Made by a program: the position numbers and the translations under genes
From: Ancistrus triradiatus
Lineage: Eukaryota; Chordata; Actinopteri; Siluriformes; Loricariidae
Direction: 5' to 3'
Length of the DNA stretch: 64,000 nucleotides
Assembly (NCBI GenBank): GCA_025084515.1
Contig: JAJAGP010000224.1
Coordinates: 406,198 to 470,197 of the forward strand
Notes under the pieces: generated by a model
Database searches by the model: none
What the model was told of the DNA's origin: nothing
The model's input: only the letters and a program-made list of their open reading frames with translations
Shown here: positions 45,174 to 57,825 of the stretch, piece after piece
How positions within the stretch are numbered: position 1 is the first letter of the stretch
How the letters are laid out: every line of letters begins with the position of its first letter

Positions 45174-48100
45174 CTAGCGGTTGTTCTTCATGGCATCCTT
45201 GGCAGCCAGAATGAGTGGCGTGAGGCTGGAGAGAGGCTTTGCCAGCTTCAGGAAAGGGTGCTAGAAAAAAAGACAAATGTCAAGTCAGTATATATTCTAC
45301 CCAAACACTGCACATCCTAGAAAAGGTTCGAACCAAGCACTTATACAGCATTATCTGTACCCATCGCATAGCATAGACTTCCAAAACTAGATCAGTTTAA
45401 TTTTGGCAATACGTGGACCTGCAGTACATCTGCTTGTACAAGAACAGTCAAAACATTACAACCACTCTAAGTAAAGAACGTAGTAAAGAAGTTTCTCGTT
45501 ACTAGGGGCCCAGAATCTCTAGGCACCTCACGATTCGATTATTCGATTGATCTTTTCTCTATACAGGCTTGGGATTCCATGACTTGTTCTGGTCTCATTG
45601 TACAGTGGTGCTTAAAATTTTGTGAACCCTTTAGAATGGTCTATATTTCTGCATAAATATGACCTAAAACATCATCAGCTTTTCACACAAGTCCTAAAAG
45701 TAGATAAAGAGAACCCAGTTACACAAATGAGACACAAATATTATACTTGGTCATTTATTTATTGAGGAAAATGATCCAATATTACATATTAGTGAGTGGC
45801 AAAAGTATGTGAAAACCTTTGCTTTCAGTTATCTGGTGTGGACCCCCCCTGTGCAGCAATAACTGCAAACTAAAACATTAACTTTATTCTTCTGTAACCA
45901 TTCTTTGGTGGAACGGCTTGTGTGTGTGCTTAGGGTCGTTGTCTTGCTGCATGACCCACCTTCTCTTGAGATTCAGTTCAGGGACAGATGGTCCTGCCAT
46001 TTTAATTTAGAATTCTCCGATTATAATTCAGAATTCATTGTTCCATCAATGATGGCAAGCGGTCCTGCCCAGATGCAGCAAAACAGGCCCAAACCATGAT
46101 ACTACCACCACCATGTTTCACAGATGGGATAAGGTTCTTATGCTGGAATGCAGTGTTTTCCTTTCTCCAAACATAACGCTTTTCTTATAAACCAAAAAGT
46201 TCTATTTTGGTCTCATCCGTCCACAAAACATTCTTCCAATAGCCTTCTGGCTTGTCCACGGGATCTTTAGCAAACTGCAGACGAGCAGCAATGTTCTTCT
46301 TGGAGAGCAGTGGCTTTCTCCTTGCAACTCTGCCATGCACACGAGTGTTGTTCAGTGTTCTTCTGATGGTGGACTCATGCACATTAACATCAGCCAATGT
46401 GAGAGGCCTTCAGTTGCTTAGAAGTTACCCTGGGGTCCTTTGTGACCTCGCCAACTATTACACGCCTTGCTCTTGGAGTGATCTTTGTTGGTCGGCCACT
46501 GCTGTTAAGGGTAACAATGAGCTTGAATTTCCTCCATTTGTACACAGTCTGTCTGACTGGATTGGTGGACTCCAAACTCTTTAGAGATGGTTTATAACCT
46601 TTACCAGCCTGATGAACATCAACAACTGATGGTCTCTCTGACTGAAGAAGTCACTTAGATGAGTGACGAAACGACAAAACCGTATGTCCAGATGAACAGA
46701 TTGAACTTCTGGGATTTGTTCACCTGGATTATTGAGCATGCATCAAGACAGGTAAAGGTGACTAACAATTCTGTAGGTGTAGCTCTACAGATATCTGATC
46801 AAATAATGGAAACACTTCTGTGCTCCATTTATTTGTAGATGCATTTGGTCCATCTATTGTTTTGTATATTTACCAGAGTTCTATGCCAATTACTGCACTA
46901 CAGAATGTAAGGGAAATTCAAAGCATGGTCATGCTGTACATATCATGAAATGTGGTGTTTGATACCACCACAGTACAAAAGAAGCCACTTTGTTTATTTC
47001 ACAGCCTGCGGCTGACTATGCTGTTTTCTTATTTACTGATTAGTTATTTTTAGGTGCGCATTTTCAAAAGGAATTGACATGTTGCATACAGCAACCGTGC
47101 ATGATTATAATCTGTGACTAACAACTCTGTGGCTCGTTTTCAGATTCGACAGGGTGTCAGACTAAAGTTTCAGGTTCTTCTACCATATTTTTAGCATGAA
47201 ACATCTTTGAAACAGGATGCTGCATCTCGTCTCATTGAGCCCTGGTTCTCAGCGACTGAATATGGATGCAAATCCCTGGCCACAAAAGCTGCGATAGTTT
47301 GTATTTCACTTTGCTCTTCCCGAGTTTTGGGGAAGCTTGGGTATCTCTCAATTGCATCTGTTGACTTTTACGTGCCCGCCACAGCCTGCTCGGGCGGGGC
47401 TGCACTTCAGAGTTCCGTATTTTGCCTTCGTTCGTCAACGTTATCAGTTATTGTAGACAAATAAATCAATCAATTTTAGCCTCTGAGCAGGACGTTGTAC
47501 AGGATGTTTTTTGCCCCGGCCTCTCAATGTGATCGGGAATTTGTGGGAAGTACCGAACACATTCTCCACCTCACAAATTGCAGGAATGAAAGGACTTGCT
47601 GCTGATGTCTTGGTTCCAGATACCACAGAACACTCTCAGATATACTGCAGAGGTCTCTAGACTCAAATGCTGCCTAACAGCACTGGGTCCTGTTCCAGCA
47701 GGTTGTGGTTTATCTACAATTCCATACTGTTTCCTACCTGTAACAGGTCTTTGCTGCTGCCTCGCTTTTCGACGTCCATCTCCAGACAGCGAGCCAGGAA
47801 ATCCCGAAATATGGGCGATAGTTTCTCTGGACTCTGCAGCTCTGGCGTTCCGTTAGTGGCGATAAGGTAAAGTGCCTGCGATGGAGAGGAGGATCAAGAG
47901 CGACCTGTTCAGCACATTTTAAAACGGCCAGTGTTCATACGGCTTCAGAATGGAAAAATAAATATAAAACGCACCCTCAGTGGATTCTCGTTAAGGTACG
48001 GCGGCTCCCCTTCCACCATCTCGATAGCCATGATGCCCAGAGACCAGATGTCCACTTTGGGCCCATAAGCCTTGCGAGTAACAACCTCTGGAGCCATCCA

Positions 48101-51100
48101 GTATGGCGTGCCCACCATGGTGCTCCTCTTGCTTTGCTCAGGAGTGATCTGAGCACAGAAACCGAAGTCCGCTATAGAGGGCAAATGAGGGGGGGGAACA
48201 AAAAGATGAGCTACTTTTATACCAGAAATGAAACAATACACCAGTGAATCTGGCTCATCAATCTAAAACCATAGCGCTACAGCCTGTAAAGATTATCACT
48301 CATTACATTAAATATTACAGGGTTTTTAATGCCAGATGCTTGTGACGTACTGAGTTTGACTGAGCCATCCATTCCCAACAGCACATTGTCACTCTTGATG
48401 TCTCGATGAATGACCTGGTTGGCGTGGAGGAATTCTAGCGCTTGTAAACACTGCAACAGCAGGGAATAAGCAATCAGGCATACAAACCAGGCTTAACAAA
48501 CATAAAACTCAGTGCCACTGACAAACGCATCACATCCACCAAGTGGCTTAGTTGCACAAATGCATGAATGGAGCACAGCAATGGCTAATCGGATGTTGGA
48601 AAGATTAAAAATCCCAGTTTCAATACCCTCAATGGATATATTGGATTATAAGAAATGTTATGTGAGTTCCTGAAACAAAATAGTGGAATAACCAAGTTAA
48701 AGTATTAGGGAAGAAACAACAATCTGGCTGGAGCTCACACAACTTATCTTACAGCATGTCTAAAGCGCTATTCTGAAACAAGAGGAAAAAACATTGCTGA
48801 TATATATAGAAAAGAATCCATAGATCAGAACCTGTGAAATAACCCATCTCCCTATGTGAATCGAATAACTTCTTAATAGGGATTTTGTAAACTGTACAAT
48901 TATAATAATAAAAAAATATGCAGGTTTAACATATTCAAGCATGTATTAAAAGGACTGGACCAGATCTGATTTATATATGTACTGCTGTAACAGCAGAGTA
49001 GCTTAATGACATACCAAGCATTTCCTGCATTGTAGAAAATTAATCCCAGAGTTGTCCAGGAAAGGAGCTGCGAAACACTTACGCAATAAATACAAGAGAG
49101 GGAGTGCTTTAACGTGAGATACTGTCACATTACTGCCATTATCGGGCAGTAATGTCACGGGTAGAAACTCTCAGCCAATCAGATCGCGGGGTCAGAACTG
49201 TGAGATCGGCAGTACAGCACATTTTCCATACCTCTCGGCAAACGGCAGCGATCTGAGCCTCGTCCATACACGTCTCCGTCACTACGTCAGTCAACGAGCC
49301 GCCAGCCAGGTACTCCATTACGACAAAGAGCTCTTCACCTACCAGAAAACTAGCACAAGGACGTCACATCATGCAGCCAAACCACAAATGTAAATATCTG
49401 ACATTTCCAGGAGAAAGTAAATACCTGTCTAAAAAGTTGACAATGTTGGGGTTCTTCAGTTCCTTCATTACTAGAATTTCATTGATAATCAGCTCCTTCT
49501 TAGGTTGCTTTTGCAGGTTGATCTGCTTGATGGCCACCTGAGAAAAACAAAAACAATGCCTCTTGATAAAAAGCTGACGGGCACCAGGATGAACAGCACG
49601 TTGTGTACAAGATCTTTTTTAGTAACCACACAGGCAGGGCTTAATAGAGAAGCTGCTCTCGTTTCATAGCCAGTCCAGCTTTTTACTGACTGCTGTGTAT
49701 TTCTTTCATGTTTGTTGCTGTACACTATTTGGTTCTTATATTATTGTACATGGGACATTCCAAAAGTATGCTTCACAATCCGTTAATGTCACATGTTTGC
49801 AATCTGGTACATTAAAAACTCAGTGAGAAAAGGAAGTGCTTGATTTATGTTTGTTTGTGTTTTCATGCCATGGCTACACATCGGTAACCATCATGGCAGA
49901 AAGGTATCATGTTGGATTTGTTAGAGGTTAATGTACAGTCTGACTTTATATTTGGGGTCGAAGTCCTGTGTAATGGAGGGAACTTTGTAGGGTAAGGTTT
50001 TTCGAATTTGTCTAGAGTGTTGCTTGATTTACAACAGCAGGTTAGAGCCAGTAACTCTTAAAAGCTTTTGGAGAAACCTCCTTATATCCATCCAAAGAAA
50101 ATGGTCTAATGACGCCACATGGTTTGTTTTTTTTGTTTTTTTACCTCTTGTCCAGTAGAAACATCAATGGCAGTGAACACTGTTCCTGAAGCTCTGTGAA
50201 AGGGAAAAAGGGTTCAGCACAGTATGAAATCATATGGATCATTAGCAAAAAGGTCTAAAAAACATCTCACCCTTGTCCAATCTTTTCATATCGCGTGTAC
50301 TTCTTTTTAGGATCTCCAATACTGACTATAGTTCCTGAGCAAAAGCAGCGTGAACAGAAAACACTGGGTTTAGCAATGGACAAAAACATCACAAGCAAGG
50401 TGCATGTAGGCAGTCTGTCCTGTGCTGAAGGAGAGCGAGCAGAAAATGTTGAATTTAAGGCAGTCTAAGAGAGGATGCATGTGTACTGTCGTACTTAATT
50501 TATCCATGATCTCCTCATCAGACATTTTCCCCTTTTTGGGTCTCTGTTTGTCTGCAGCTTTGGATGCAACGTCCCCATCAGGAGAGGTGACAGGTGAAGG
50601 GAGGGGGTCGATTACGGAACGCGTGTTCGCCTGACAACACAGACACGAGGGAGGAAAGGTAAATGCTGGCATAATGATGCCTATTCAACTCTACAGCTGT
50701 TGCCAAATGAGACCGAGTAAGACAATGACTGTGGAAAGAAAATAAAAACAAACAGGGATCTTTTCTGACCCCCTTAGTATGCTCTGGCCGTGGCGCCACA
50801 ATGGGTGGAGGAGTCTCGTCGTCGTCTTCTTCATCGTCGATGTTCTTGATGTTCGGTGACGGCTCTGCTGCGCTCTTTTTGACTGGCTGCAGATTTTAAA
50901 AGAGACGTCCTAAGCCCTTCCCAAAAACCAAGTTCATTTGTTGTTTGGAAGTTCTATGAACAGGTCGGTACTTACTGAATGATGCCCTGAAGGGAATCCA
51001 TCCTTCTCTACACAAACACACACAGGAACAAAAGTAAGATAAAGAATTTGAAACGGGGTTGTCAGCGTTTGATGCACTGTATCATTATACAAGATGTGCC

Positions 51101-54100
51101 ACAAATGTTACAGGATTGCAAATATAGATTTTAAAAGACTGCAACTATTTCCGTATTAATGTATCTAGTCACTCGGGCACCACATAACCACAAAGCTCAT
51201 GTATTATCAAACCAAATCAGCGTGGCATCATATAACCACAATTCTTGGGTCTAAATACAAGACTACTTTTATATGACAATGACAACAAAATCATTACTCA
51301 GGAAGCTCTACAATAAAAAGCTCACATTTTAAACATTTCTACTAGAGCTGAACAGATTCCAGTATTTATGATACATGATACACAGTTTTCCCAATACTGA
51401 ATCCACCAAGGACAGGCAGTTTAGTTGTTATAAAAGCCTAAAATACTCTACAATAGTCTCTGCAGACCCCAACTTCCTACCATAAGCATTTCCCGTTTAA
51501 GTCAAACCAGCTTTATTTAATTAAGGGGCATGAAAACAAACCCGTAAAATAATATAAAGGTCACTGATGGTAGACGCAAATCATTAAGAATACTAATTGC
51601 TTTACTATTTATATTATGAATAATAATAATATATCATTTATATATTGGACCTTTTTGGACCTTATTGGAGCCCTGTCTTACCCGAGGAGAAGCTGAGGTA
51701 CTTCTGTCTGCCTGTGTTGCCCGTCGAGTCGTAGAATTTGAGGACATCTAGCACAGCTTGGGGGTTCTTCTTCTGTTCAGACTTGGTAATGTTGGAGGTC
51801 TGCAGCAATCGTGCCCACTGCTCTGGCATACCCTACAGGCAAAGCACAGGTGAGAGTTACGAGATAGAGAAGGTCACACGGGTATTATGGGCTAAAGTAA
51901 AATAATCCGCATAACTGAAACTTCCAGATTATTGGAAGTACAATATTAAATGATCTCTACACCATCCACTCATGGAAAAGAACGCCCATCAAAGGACCAC
52001 TACTGGCACATGGAGTGAAATACTGACAAAAACTGGAGGAAAAAAACAAAAAAAACTGCCCCTTGCTGCTGGTTAGGCGCCCATTCCACTGAAGTGGACT
52101 AAGGGAATATGAATTTGATTTGATTTCAGGTTTTAAAGCCAGGTTTACATGAAGGTTACATTCATGGCAGGATGGGTTAGTAGATTATTCACAGTACATC
52201 GGGGTTTATCTTATTCAGGGGTTTCCTTTGGTGTTGGGCTTCAGATCTGTGGCTTCAGTCCCATGTCTGTGAGAAGCTCAAGTATTACCTCTGCTCTATC
52301 TTAGAAGATCTCTCTCAGAGTTCGGTTAGACTAGGTATAAGGCTGTTCTCCCCTTAGCAAGTGCAGGTGCGTTAGCCGGGTGTGGCCGATACGGCACCTG
52401 GAGTACATGACATGCTTCTGGTTGGGTCTAGTGACCCCTTAATCGGCATTGGCCGATATTCAAAAACAGTGGGGAAAACGCCGAGAACCTTATTTCCTGC
52501 ATTAGAGCTTGTAGCTACTGTACACTGCAGCTGAACTGGATATTTATGCATCCCTTATAAAAACAAACAACTTGAAATCTTTGATTCTCACCGTGAACTC
52601 TCCAGTAACAGCGTCAAAGCCTACATGGATGGTGTGTTCAAAATCGGAGGGAGAAGAGATCTCCGGTCGCTCCCTGTCCCGGTCTTTCCGTCTTCCACCT
52701 GAAGGACAACAAAGGAGCGGTGTTAATTTCTCCAGCTTGCTCAAGCAAAAAAGGAAATTCAGCTCCAGACCGACAACCTGACAGTCTTAACTTTATGTTG
52801 AGCATCTGAAACAGTGACTGAGTGCGTATCCATGCATTAATAATCCGATCCTTATCAGATTTCTGCAGTTCTGCTTCCTCAAGTGGTCATGTAAACAGCA
52901 TACTATAGTTTCCCATATCAGATTATGGTCTGGAAATCGGACAAAGATAATAGTTGGGATTTACTGCCACATCAGCACGATTATGGCTATATACGTGGCA
53001 TGTCAAGGTTCTGGTTCATATAGTGGTGACGATGTTTTTAGAGGTCGGGGTGCGGTTTGGTACTCCCATCATTTTCCTTTATTACAATAGGTGCACTAGT
53101 TTGATGCATGTTAAGTAATTATGTATTTTCCCAGTTGAGGTCTTATCAAAGTGGGCTTCGATGTTGTCTGTATGGAAATACTGCTGGCTTTGTAGCTGCA
53201 CGGCAGGGCATTCGATCAGTACGTGTTTGATCGTCAGGGTCACGTTGCAGTTCTGGCAGGTAGGGCGTTCGTCTGCTGTACGTAGGTGTCTGTGGGCGTC
53301 AACTGGGAGTGTGAATCTTGTAGGGGTAACTTGGTGATGCCGGTTCTCCATTTTGTAACCTATCTGTTTTATGTTAGGTTTGATTTCTTTGAGCTTGTTG
53401 TTTTTTGGTTGTCCCATTTCTTTTGCCATTTGTGTTTATGGAGATGGGGAGAATGCCAGATCAGCCAGAGGTCAGGACATAACCAAAGTCGTCCACCATT
53501 TCCTTTCCCTGTATTCCACAGCACCCTGGTACCCAACAATATTTTAAATTGCACCAAGGTTACTTCTGACCCCACAATCTGATTGGCTGAGAGACACTCC
53601 GGCCATGCTATTATTGCACGATATCGGCACTCTGACTGACGCCCTGTAAGTATTACCCCGTGGCATACACTCGTAACCTAGCAACGATGCCCGCCCTCGA
53701 AATCAGCCATGTAAAACACTGCCAAAATGAAAGCTATAATTAGTTTATAAAACATACTGGTTTTGAAACCAATATAAACTTGGAAGACGAAGCTATTAAT
53801 GACCAACCTGAGCCAAAGGTTTATCACCTTTAGGATTTGGAAGCTCTGGAAAAGCGAAATGAAGTCAGTCCTTTAAATCGGTGTAATTAGTTTAAATAGT
53901 TTTGGGCTAGCGCGTTAGACCACTGCAGCATGTGTAACTACAGGTATCGAGTTGCAGTGATGTCAAAAGTCCGGTTCTAGAGACAAATGTGACCCACGGA
54001 CAGATTTTAGTTGTCCCGCAGCATCCCTCTGAAGAACACGTCCCACCAGCATGTTCACTTTTCCTTTCAGTCCATAAATGAGCCACTTGAGTTCCAGACC

Positions 54101-54890
54101 GATCCATGTATGGGTTTTTTTTTTTTGGAAATACAACGTTTTGAATAATTCATGTATAATGTTTTTGGAAAGCGAGACTGGCCCTTAGGTATTTTGCCAT
54201 GGTCCAATCTGATCCCCTTTGAAAACAGTTTGGACACCCCAGACTTAAAAGCAAAATGACTGAGCTGAACTCTCAAGGCAGGCAGAAAGGATGTCACTGG
54301 GTCATCATATAGTCCAGGTTAGATGAGCAATACCGGGAGAGCAGTTGTTGGTCAAAATCAGACTCCCCACCCTTGGAAGTCCCAGTCCGTTCAATCATGG
54401 CCAAGCAGAAAACTCTGCAGGACTCTACAGGCTGACTGGACTGCTGTTGTGGGCATCATGCAAAGAACATACCAATGCACAGCGCTGACAGAGGTTCAAA
54501 GAAACCCAGAAGTAATAGCACAAAACTAAAGGTTCAGGTCAATAAGAATGGTGTAAACAAGGAAAATCCCTGCTCTCCATAAACCTTGCCAGATGTACCC
54601 AAGAGACCATCTGGCCCAGCATTTTGTGGCCCAAAAAGCACTGCACATCAACAGCAAATGCTAGCACCAATCAAAACCAATTCCGACTATACACACGCAC
54701 CTTTCTCTGCACCATAAAATATGGAGATGATATTTCTTCGAGGTTTCTTCTCTTCAGGCACAGACGGCAGCGGCTTTGTGCTGTGATTGGCCAGCAGCGT
54801 GTGGTCCTTCCCGCCGCCGCTGAAGATCGTGCTGCTCATCCTCACCGGCGGGGCGGGCGGCTTGTCCTCATGGTCCAGGTTGTCACACAT
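45174..54890 (-). CDS. pak2: p21-activated kinase 2
   Basis: Serine/threonine kinase activated by CDC42/RAC GTP and controlling the cytoskeleton and survival. Fourteen coding exons: 54701-54890, 52592-52698, 51682-51832, 50976-51007, 50770-50886, 50495-50630, 50271-50334, 50145-50193, 49425-49537, 49232-49349, 48351-48450, 47975-48171, 47738-47875 and 45174-45260. Phases agree at every junction, giving 532 residues (human PAK2 524). Features in order: Nck-type KPPAPPVRM (10-18); CRIB ISSPSDFEHTIHVG (77-90) followed by the autoinhibitory segment; acidic run and PIX-binding APRPEHTKG (191-199); kinase domain from IGQGASGTV (263-271), catalytic Lys286, HRDIKSDN with Asp376, DFG 394-396 and activation-loop Thr410. 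The N terminus (RMSSTIFSGGGKD, PLPSVPEEKKPR) is PAK2-like, not PAK1 or PAK3. It starts MCDN instead of the usual MSDN. A fish a or b paralogue cannot be assigned. Confidence 0.96.
45261..47737. other. Last pak2 intron with a Tc1-like relic
   Basis: The right half (46650-47737) shows no recognised gene or repeat. The left half holds the transposon at 45605-46640. Around 45500-45580 lies a short decayed repeat (AGGCACCTCACGATTCGATT). Confidence 0.5.
45605..46640 (-). mobile_element. Tc1-like transposon, one end missing, inactivated
   Basis: The terminal repeat at 45605-45810 (TTGTGAACCCTTTAGAATGG, ATTACATATTAGTGAGTGGC) matches the element at 13190-14765. The transposase is antisense to the window: VYKWRKFKLIVTL, GRPTKITPRARRV, NVHESTIRRTLNN, RLQFAKDPVDKPEGYW and VLWTDETKIELFGL are readable in pieces. 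The opposite end is lost near 46640, and stops interrupt the frame. Confidence 0.8.
48451..49231. other. pak2 intron
   Basis: 781 bp without recognised repeats except a short imperfect hairpin at 49127-49155 (ACATTACTGCC, 7 nt loop, GGCAGTAATGT). Confidence 0.5.
49538..50144. other. pak2 intron
   Basis: 607 bp between kinase exons. It contains a T-rich tract near the 5' end of exon 50145-50193 in plus-strand order. Nothing else is recognised. Confidence 0.5.
51008..52591. other. pak2 introns around exon 51682-51832
   Basis: Two introns of 674 and 759 bp, AT-rich, with no identified element or gene. Confidence 0.5.
52699..54700. other. pak2 intron between the first two coding exons
   Basis: 2.0 kb holding an antisense LINE fragment (53085-53575), a short T tract near 54112-54124 and unassigned sequence. 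The open frames here are not spliced to pak2. Confidence 0.5.
53085..53575 (-). mobile_element. Non-LTR retrotransposon C-terminal fragment
   Basis: Minus-strand frames encode KEMGQPKNNKLKEIKPNI, RTADERPTCQNCNVTLTIKH and VLIECPAVQLQSQQYF. This is a zinc-knuckle-like CxxC...H...C ending typical of LINE polyproteins. An upstream piece in another frame reads HLHKHKWQKKWDNQ. It is broken and truncated. Confidence 0.65.
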
Positions 54891-55004
54891 GGTACAAGAG
54901 GAAGGAGTAGAACAGGGAGGAACGGAAAAGGGGAGGGATGGATCAGATCGATGGAAGCGTGTGGAGGAAAACGCGGGAGCAGAGAAGAAGCAGAAGAATT
55001 AGAA
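54891..55004 (-). other. pak2: 5' UTR part of pak2 coding exon 1
   Basis: On the minus strand a pyrimidine-rich acceptor (CACCCTCTTCTTCAG) ends at 55005. The exon would run from 55004 through the ATG at 54890 to the donor at 54700. Confidence 0.6.
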
Positions 55005-56504
55005 CTGAAGAAGAGGGTGTGAATGAAGGGAGATACAAATAGAAACAAGTGATAAGAGGACGTGCACATATGGAACTTGAAAGCAGATTAACCCCGACGT
55101 CTGTTATCACTGCACTGAACCTCAATGACGATTAATGAACGATTATTTTGCTTTGGGGCTATATTTGTTGTTAGAAGATTTGCATTGTAAATATGTAATT
55201 CAAACTTTGATATTTTGTCTAACAAGAGTGCATTGTGATTTTAAAATACCTGAACAAAAACACACAGGAATATTGCTGAATATTTCAAGCAATTTAAATC
55301 CTTTATGATTTAGTAGAATGAGGCACTGGTTATTTCTTGAATCTTTTCAAACTTTTAAAAAAGTATTACCAAAATAAGAGAAAACAAAATCAAAATAATC
55401 GACATGGCAAGATTACGTCTGTTAATGGTTCTGAATGTCGGTTTCGATTAATTGCCCAGCCCTGGATTAATCTCTAAAAATAAAAAATAAAAATATTTAA
55501 TTTCCCATTCAAAAGACCAACACCAATATCACACTGGAAAATAAAACTCTCAACAGAAAGCACATATTACTTTTAAGTCTAAAATGCAAACCCAGGCCCT
55601 TGTGGTGCCTTCAGCTCAGGTCCCACGTGCAGATCTCGTATTGAAGCTGACCCTCTGCACTGGAGCATATGGGACTGTGATGGCCAAGCAGTTCCAGAAG
55701 GTCCAGGGTTCAAATCCCACTTCTGGCAGAGGTTTTTGTTTGTTTTATTTGCTTGTTTAACATCACATCAGCATCACTGGCTATTCACGACAGGAGCAAG
55801 GTTACATTGATACTAACCTGGGCCAATTTAGAGCAGCCAGTTAACCTAACGCATGTGTTTTGAAGGTTGGAGGAAACTGGAGTACCCAAAGTAAGCCCAG
55901 ACAGACATGGGGAGGACATGAAAACCCCACACAGGTGAAGTCTGAGGTTGTTGATGAACCGAGGAATTCTGGAGCTGAGAATTGACCACTCAGTACAGCT
56001 TGTGAAAACCTAGGCTTTCTTTGTTTTAATTTCAGATTACCATGGAAACACTATCTACAAGAGTTCAGATTAAAGTTACACCTGTTTAACCTGGAATATT
56101 CATTGTTCTGGTGTCATTTTATGAATAACTTGAAACTTTTGTCACATCCAAATGCCTCGACGTTTGATAACTCAAACACCAATTCAGCAGCTGTGAGCTT
56201 TATGTTAACTAGTTCTTCTCACGAGTTCAAATGGTTTGCAATGATTTTCTGATATCCTATAAATATTATAAGTTTGGTCAAAGTATATTTACTCAACAAA
56301 CCAAACAGCGACCCAAACAGGCTAACGCTATCAGCTGAAACACTAATAATAAGCTTGCTAACTCACTAGCTAGCTGTTAGCCAACTCCAAAGCTCTTACA
56401 ATAAGCAGTTTAGCATTATAAGTAATCAAGTTAAATACATTTCTGTGTTATTGACTATAACAGAAAACGTTGTCTAAATCTGTGACCGTAATTTAGCAGC
56501 TCAC
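55005..56504. other. First pak2 intron
   Basis: 1.5 kb with a SINE-like B-box fragment at about 55665-55735 (CCAGGGTTCAAATCCCACTT) and a copy of the dispersed fish repeat at about 55740-55990. The remainder is unremarkable AT-rich DNA. Confidence 0.55.
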
Positions 56505-56750
56505 CTGTGCAGCCGCACTCTGCAAACTTCCCCGAAACTTAGCGAGTAAAGTTAAGCAATCCAGTCCCGAAGCAGCTTCTCGGCTTTTTCTTGAAAATGA
56601 CAAACTTTAATCAACTTTCCATAAAAATATGTGCAAATACAAAAGTCTGTATGACTGAAGACTGAGTTCCGTGCACAAACAATCGGGTAATTAACGACTT
56701 TTCAGTCTTTGTGAAGGCGAGGGAGGAGGTGGTTTCACTGCCATTTTTCT
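56505..56750 (-). promoter_or_regulatory. pak2: Probable pak2 non-coding first exon and promoter region
   Basis: On the minus strand GCACAG|GTGAGCTG at 56505 is a strong splice donor joined in a plausible way to the acceptor at 55005. Upstream the sequence becomes locally richer in GC and pyrimidines (CCCACCCGTTTTC, GCCACCTCTGTGTGG), with repeated ATTGG/CCAAT-type boxes at about 56813, 56844 and 56874. The start site itself is not resolved. Confidence 0.5.
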
Positions 56751-57825
56751 ACCAGCCACCTCTGTGTGGTTTTCCCCCACCCGTTTTCAGAAAAACCTCA
56801 TCTCTTGTGTTGATTGGTTAAATTCTTCAGAGTTGTAACTATCGGCCAATCACAATGCAGGAAATCTGAGCCAACCAATCATATGCAAAAAGACGAGATT
56901 TGCCTGAATAGGAGTGGGAGGAAAAAAAACAGATGAGCAGTCTCACTGCTTCCCGAACGGGAATTCTGGACAAACACTACAAGATTAAAGACCTCCAGAG
57001 AGAAAGAGTAATAAGTAATGTTAAATTATCCTAGACCATAGTAGTAATGTAAATTATTTATCTTTATAATCTGAATGACAGTAAGTGATAAAAGCCATGC
57101 CTTAATGCTTTTAACGCTATTTCAGCAATATATCTATGAAGCCCAAACCAACTAACATGTTATAAATAAATAATAGATGAATGTTAAATAGCCTATACGA
57201 ACTGGCCCATGTATTTATAATTACAATATCTGAATTCATTGTTCTCTATGCATTGTAAAGTATATCTAGAGATATCTGCACAAAGCACATTAAAAGTGCT
57301 CAAAATGTCATAATATTCATTTATACTGCATCATCTATATTAGTGTAAATTATAAGTGCAATGCCTCATAAAGTTCTTGAAATCCAGCATTTTGTCTTTA
57401 TGGACAACCAAGTGAACACAAACACACAAATATAAATGTGGTTTATTCTATGAAATTAATAATTGATATAGCTCATTTATCAGCATTACAAAAAGCTGAC
57501 CCATAACGAGCAATAGTGGATATAAAAAATACAATACAAAAAAAGAATAAGACATAACAATGAACATGACTCAGAGATCTGGAGCCACAAACATGAAGCT
57601 TTATTTAGCAAGTATGGACAACCGTCATGTCATTTGCATCCATGGTGCATTCAAGTAAAAGGAATGTTCACAGACAGAAAATAAAAAGGATAACTAAATA
57701 TACACACTGTACATGTAATATTATCTTGTGACCCATTTCAGCTGTTTTATATACAAGGCAGTAGTACGTGCTAATGCTTAAAATCCCCATATGCCTCATT
57801 TCATTTAATGTGTAATTCAAGCAAA
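56751..57825 (-). other. Spacer and pigx 3' UTR
   Basis: The proximal part (57430-57825) is the likely pigx 3' UTR on the minus strand, with AATAAA signals (TTTATT on plus) near 57601 and 57443. The rest up to 56751 is AT-rich spacer toward the pak2 promoter. No other gene is seen. Confidence 0.5.

Noticed and set aside
49127..49155. 11 bp hairpin in a pak2 intron
   Set aside because: Short, with one obvious explanation (a repeat remnant) and no sign of function; similar sequence fragments occur near 53580.
54624..55125. Several open frames on both strands over the pak2 first coding exon
   Set aside because: Shadows of the pak2 exon and its purine-rich 5' UTR.
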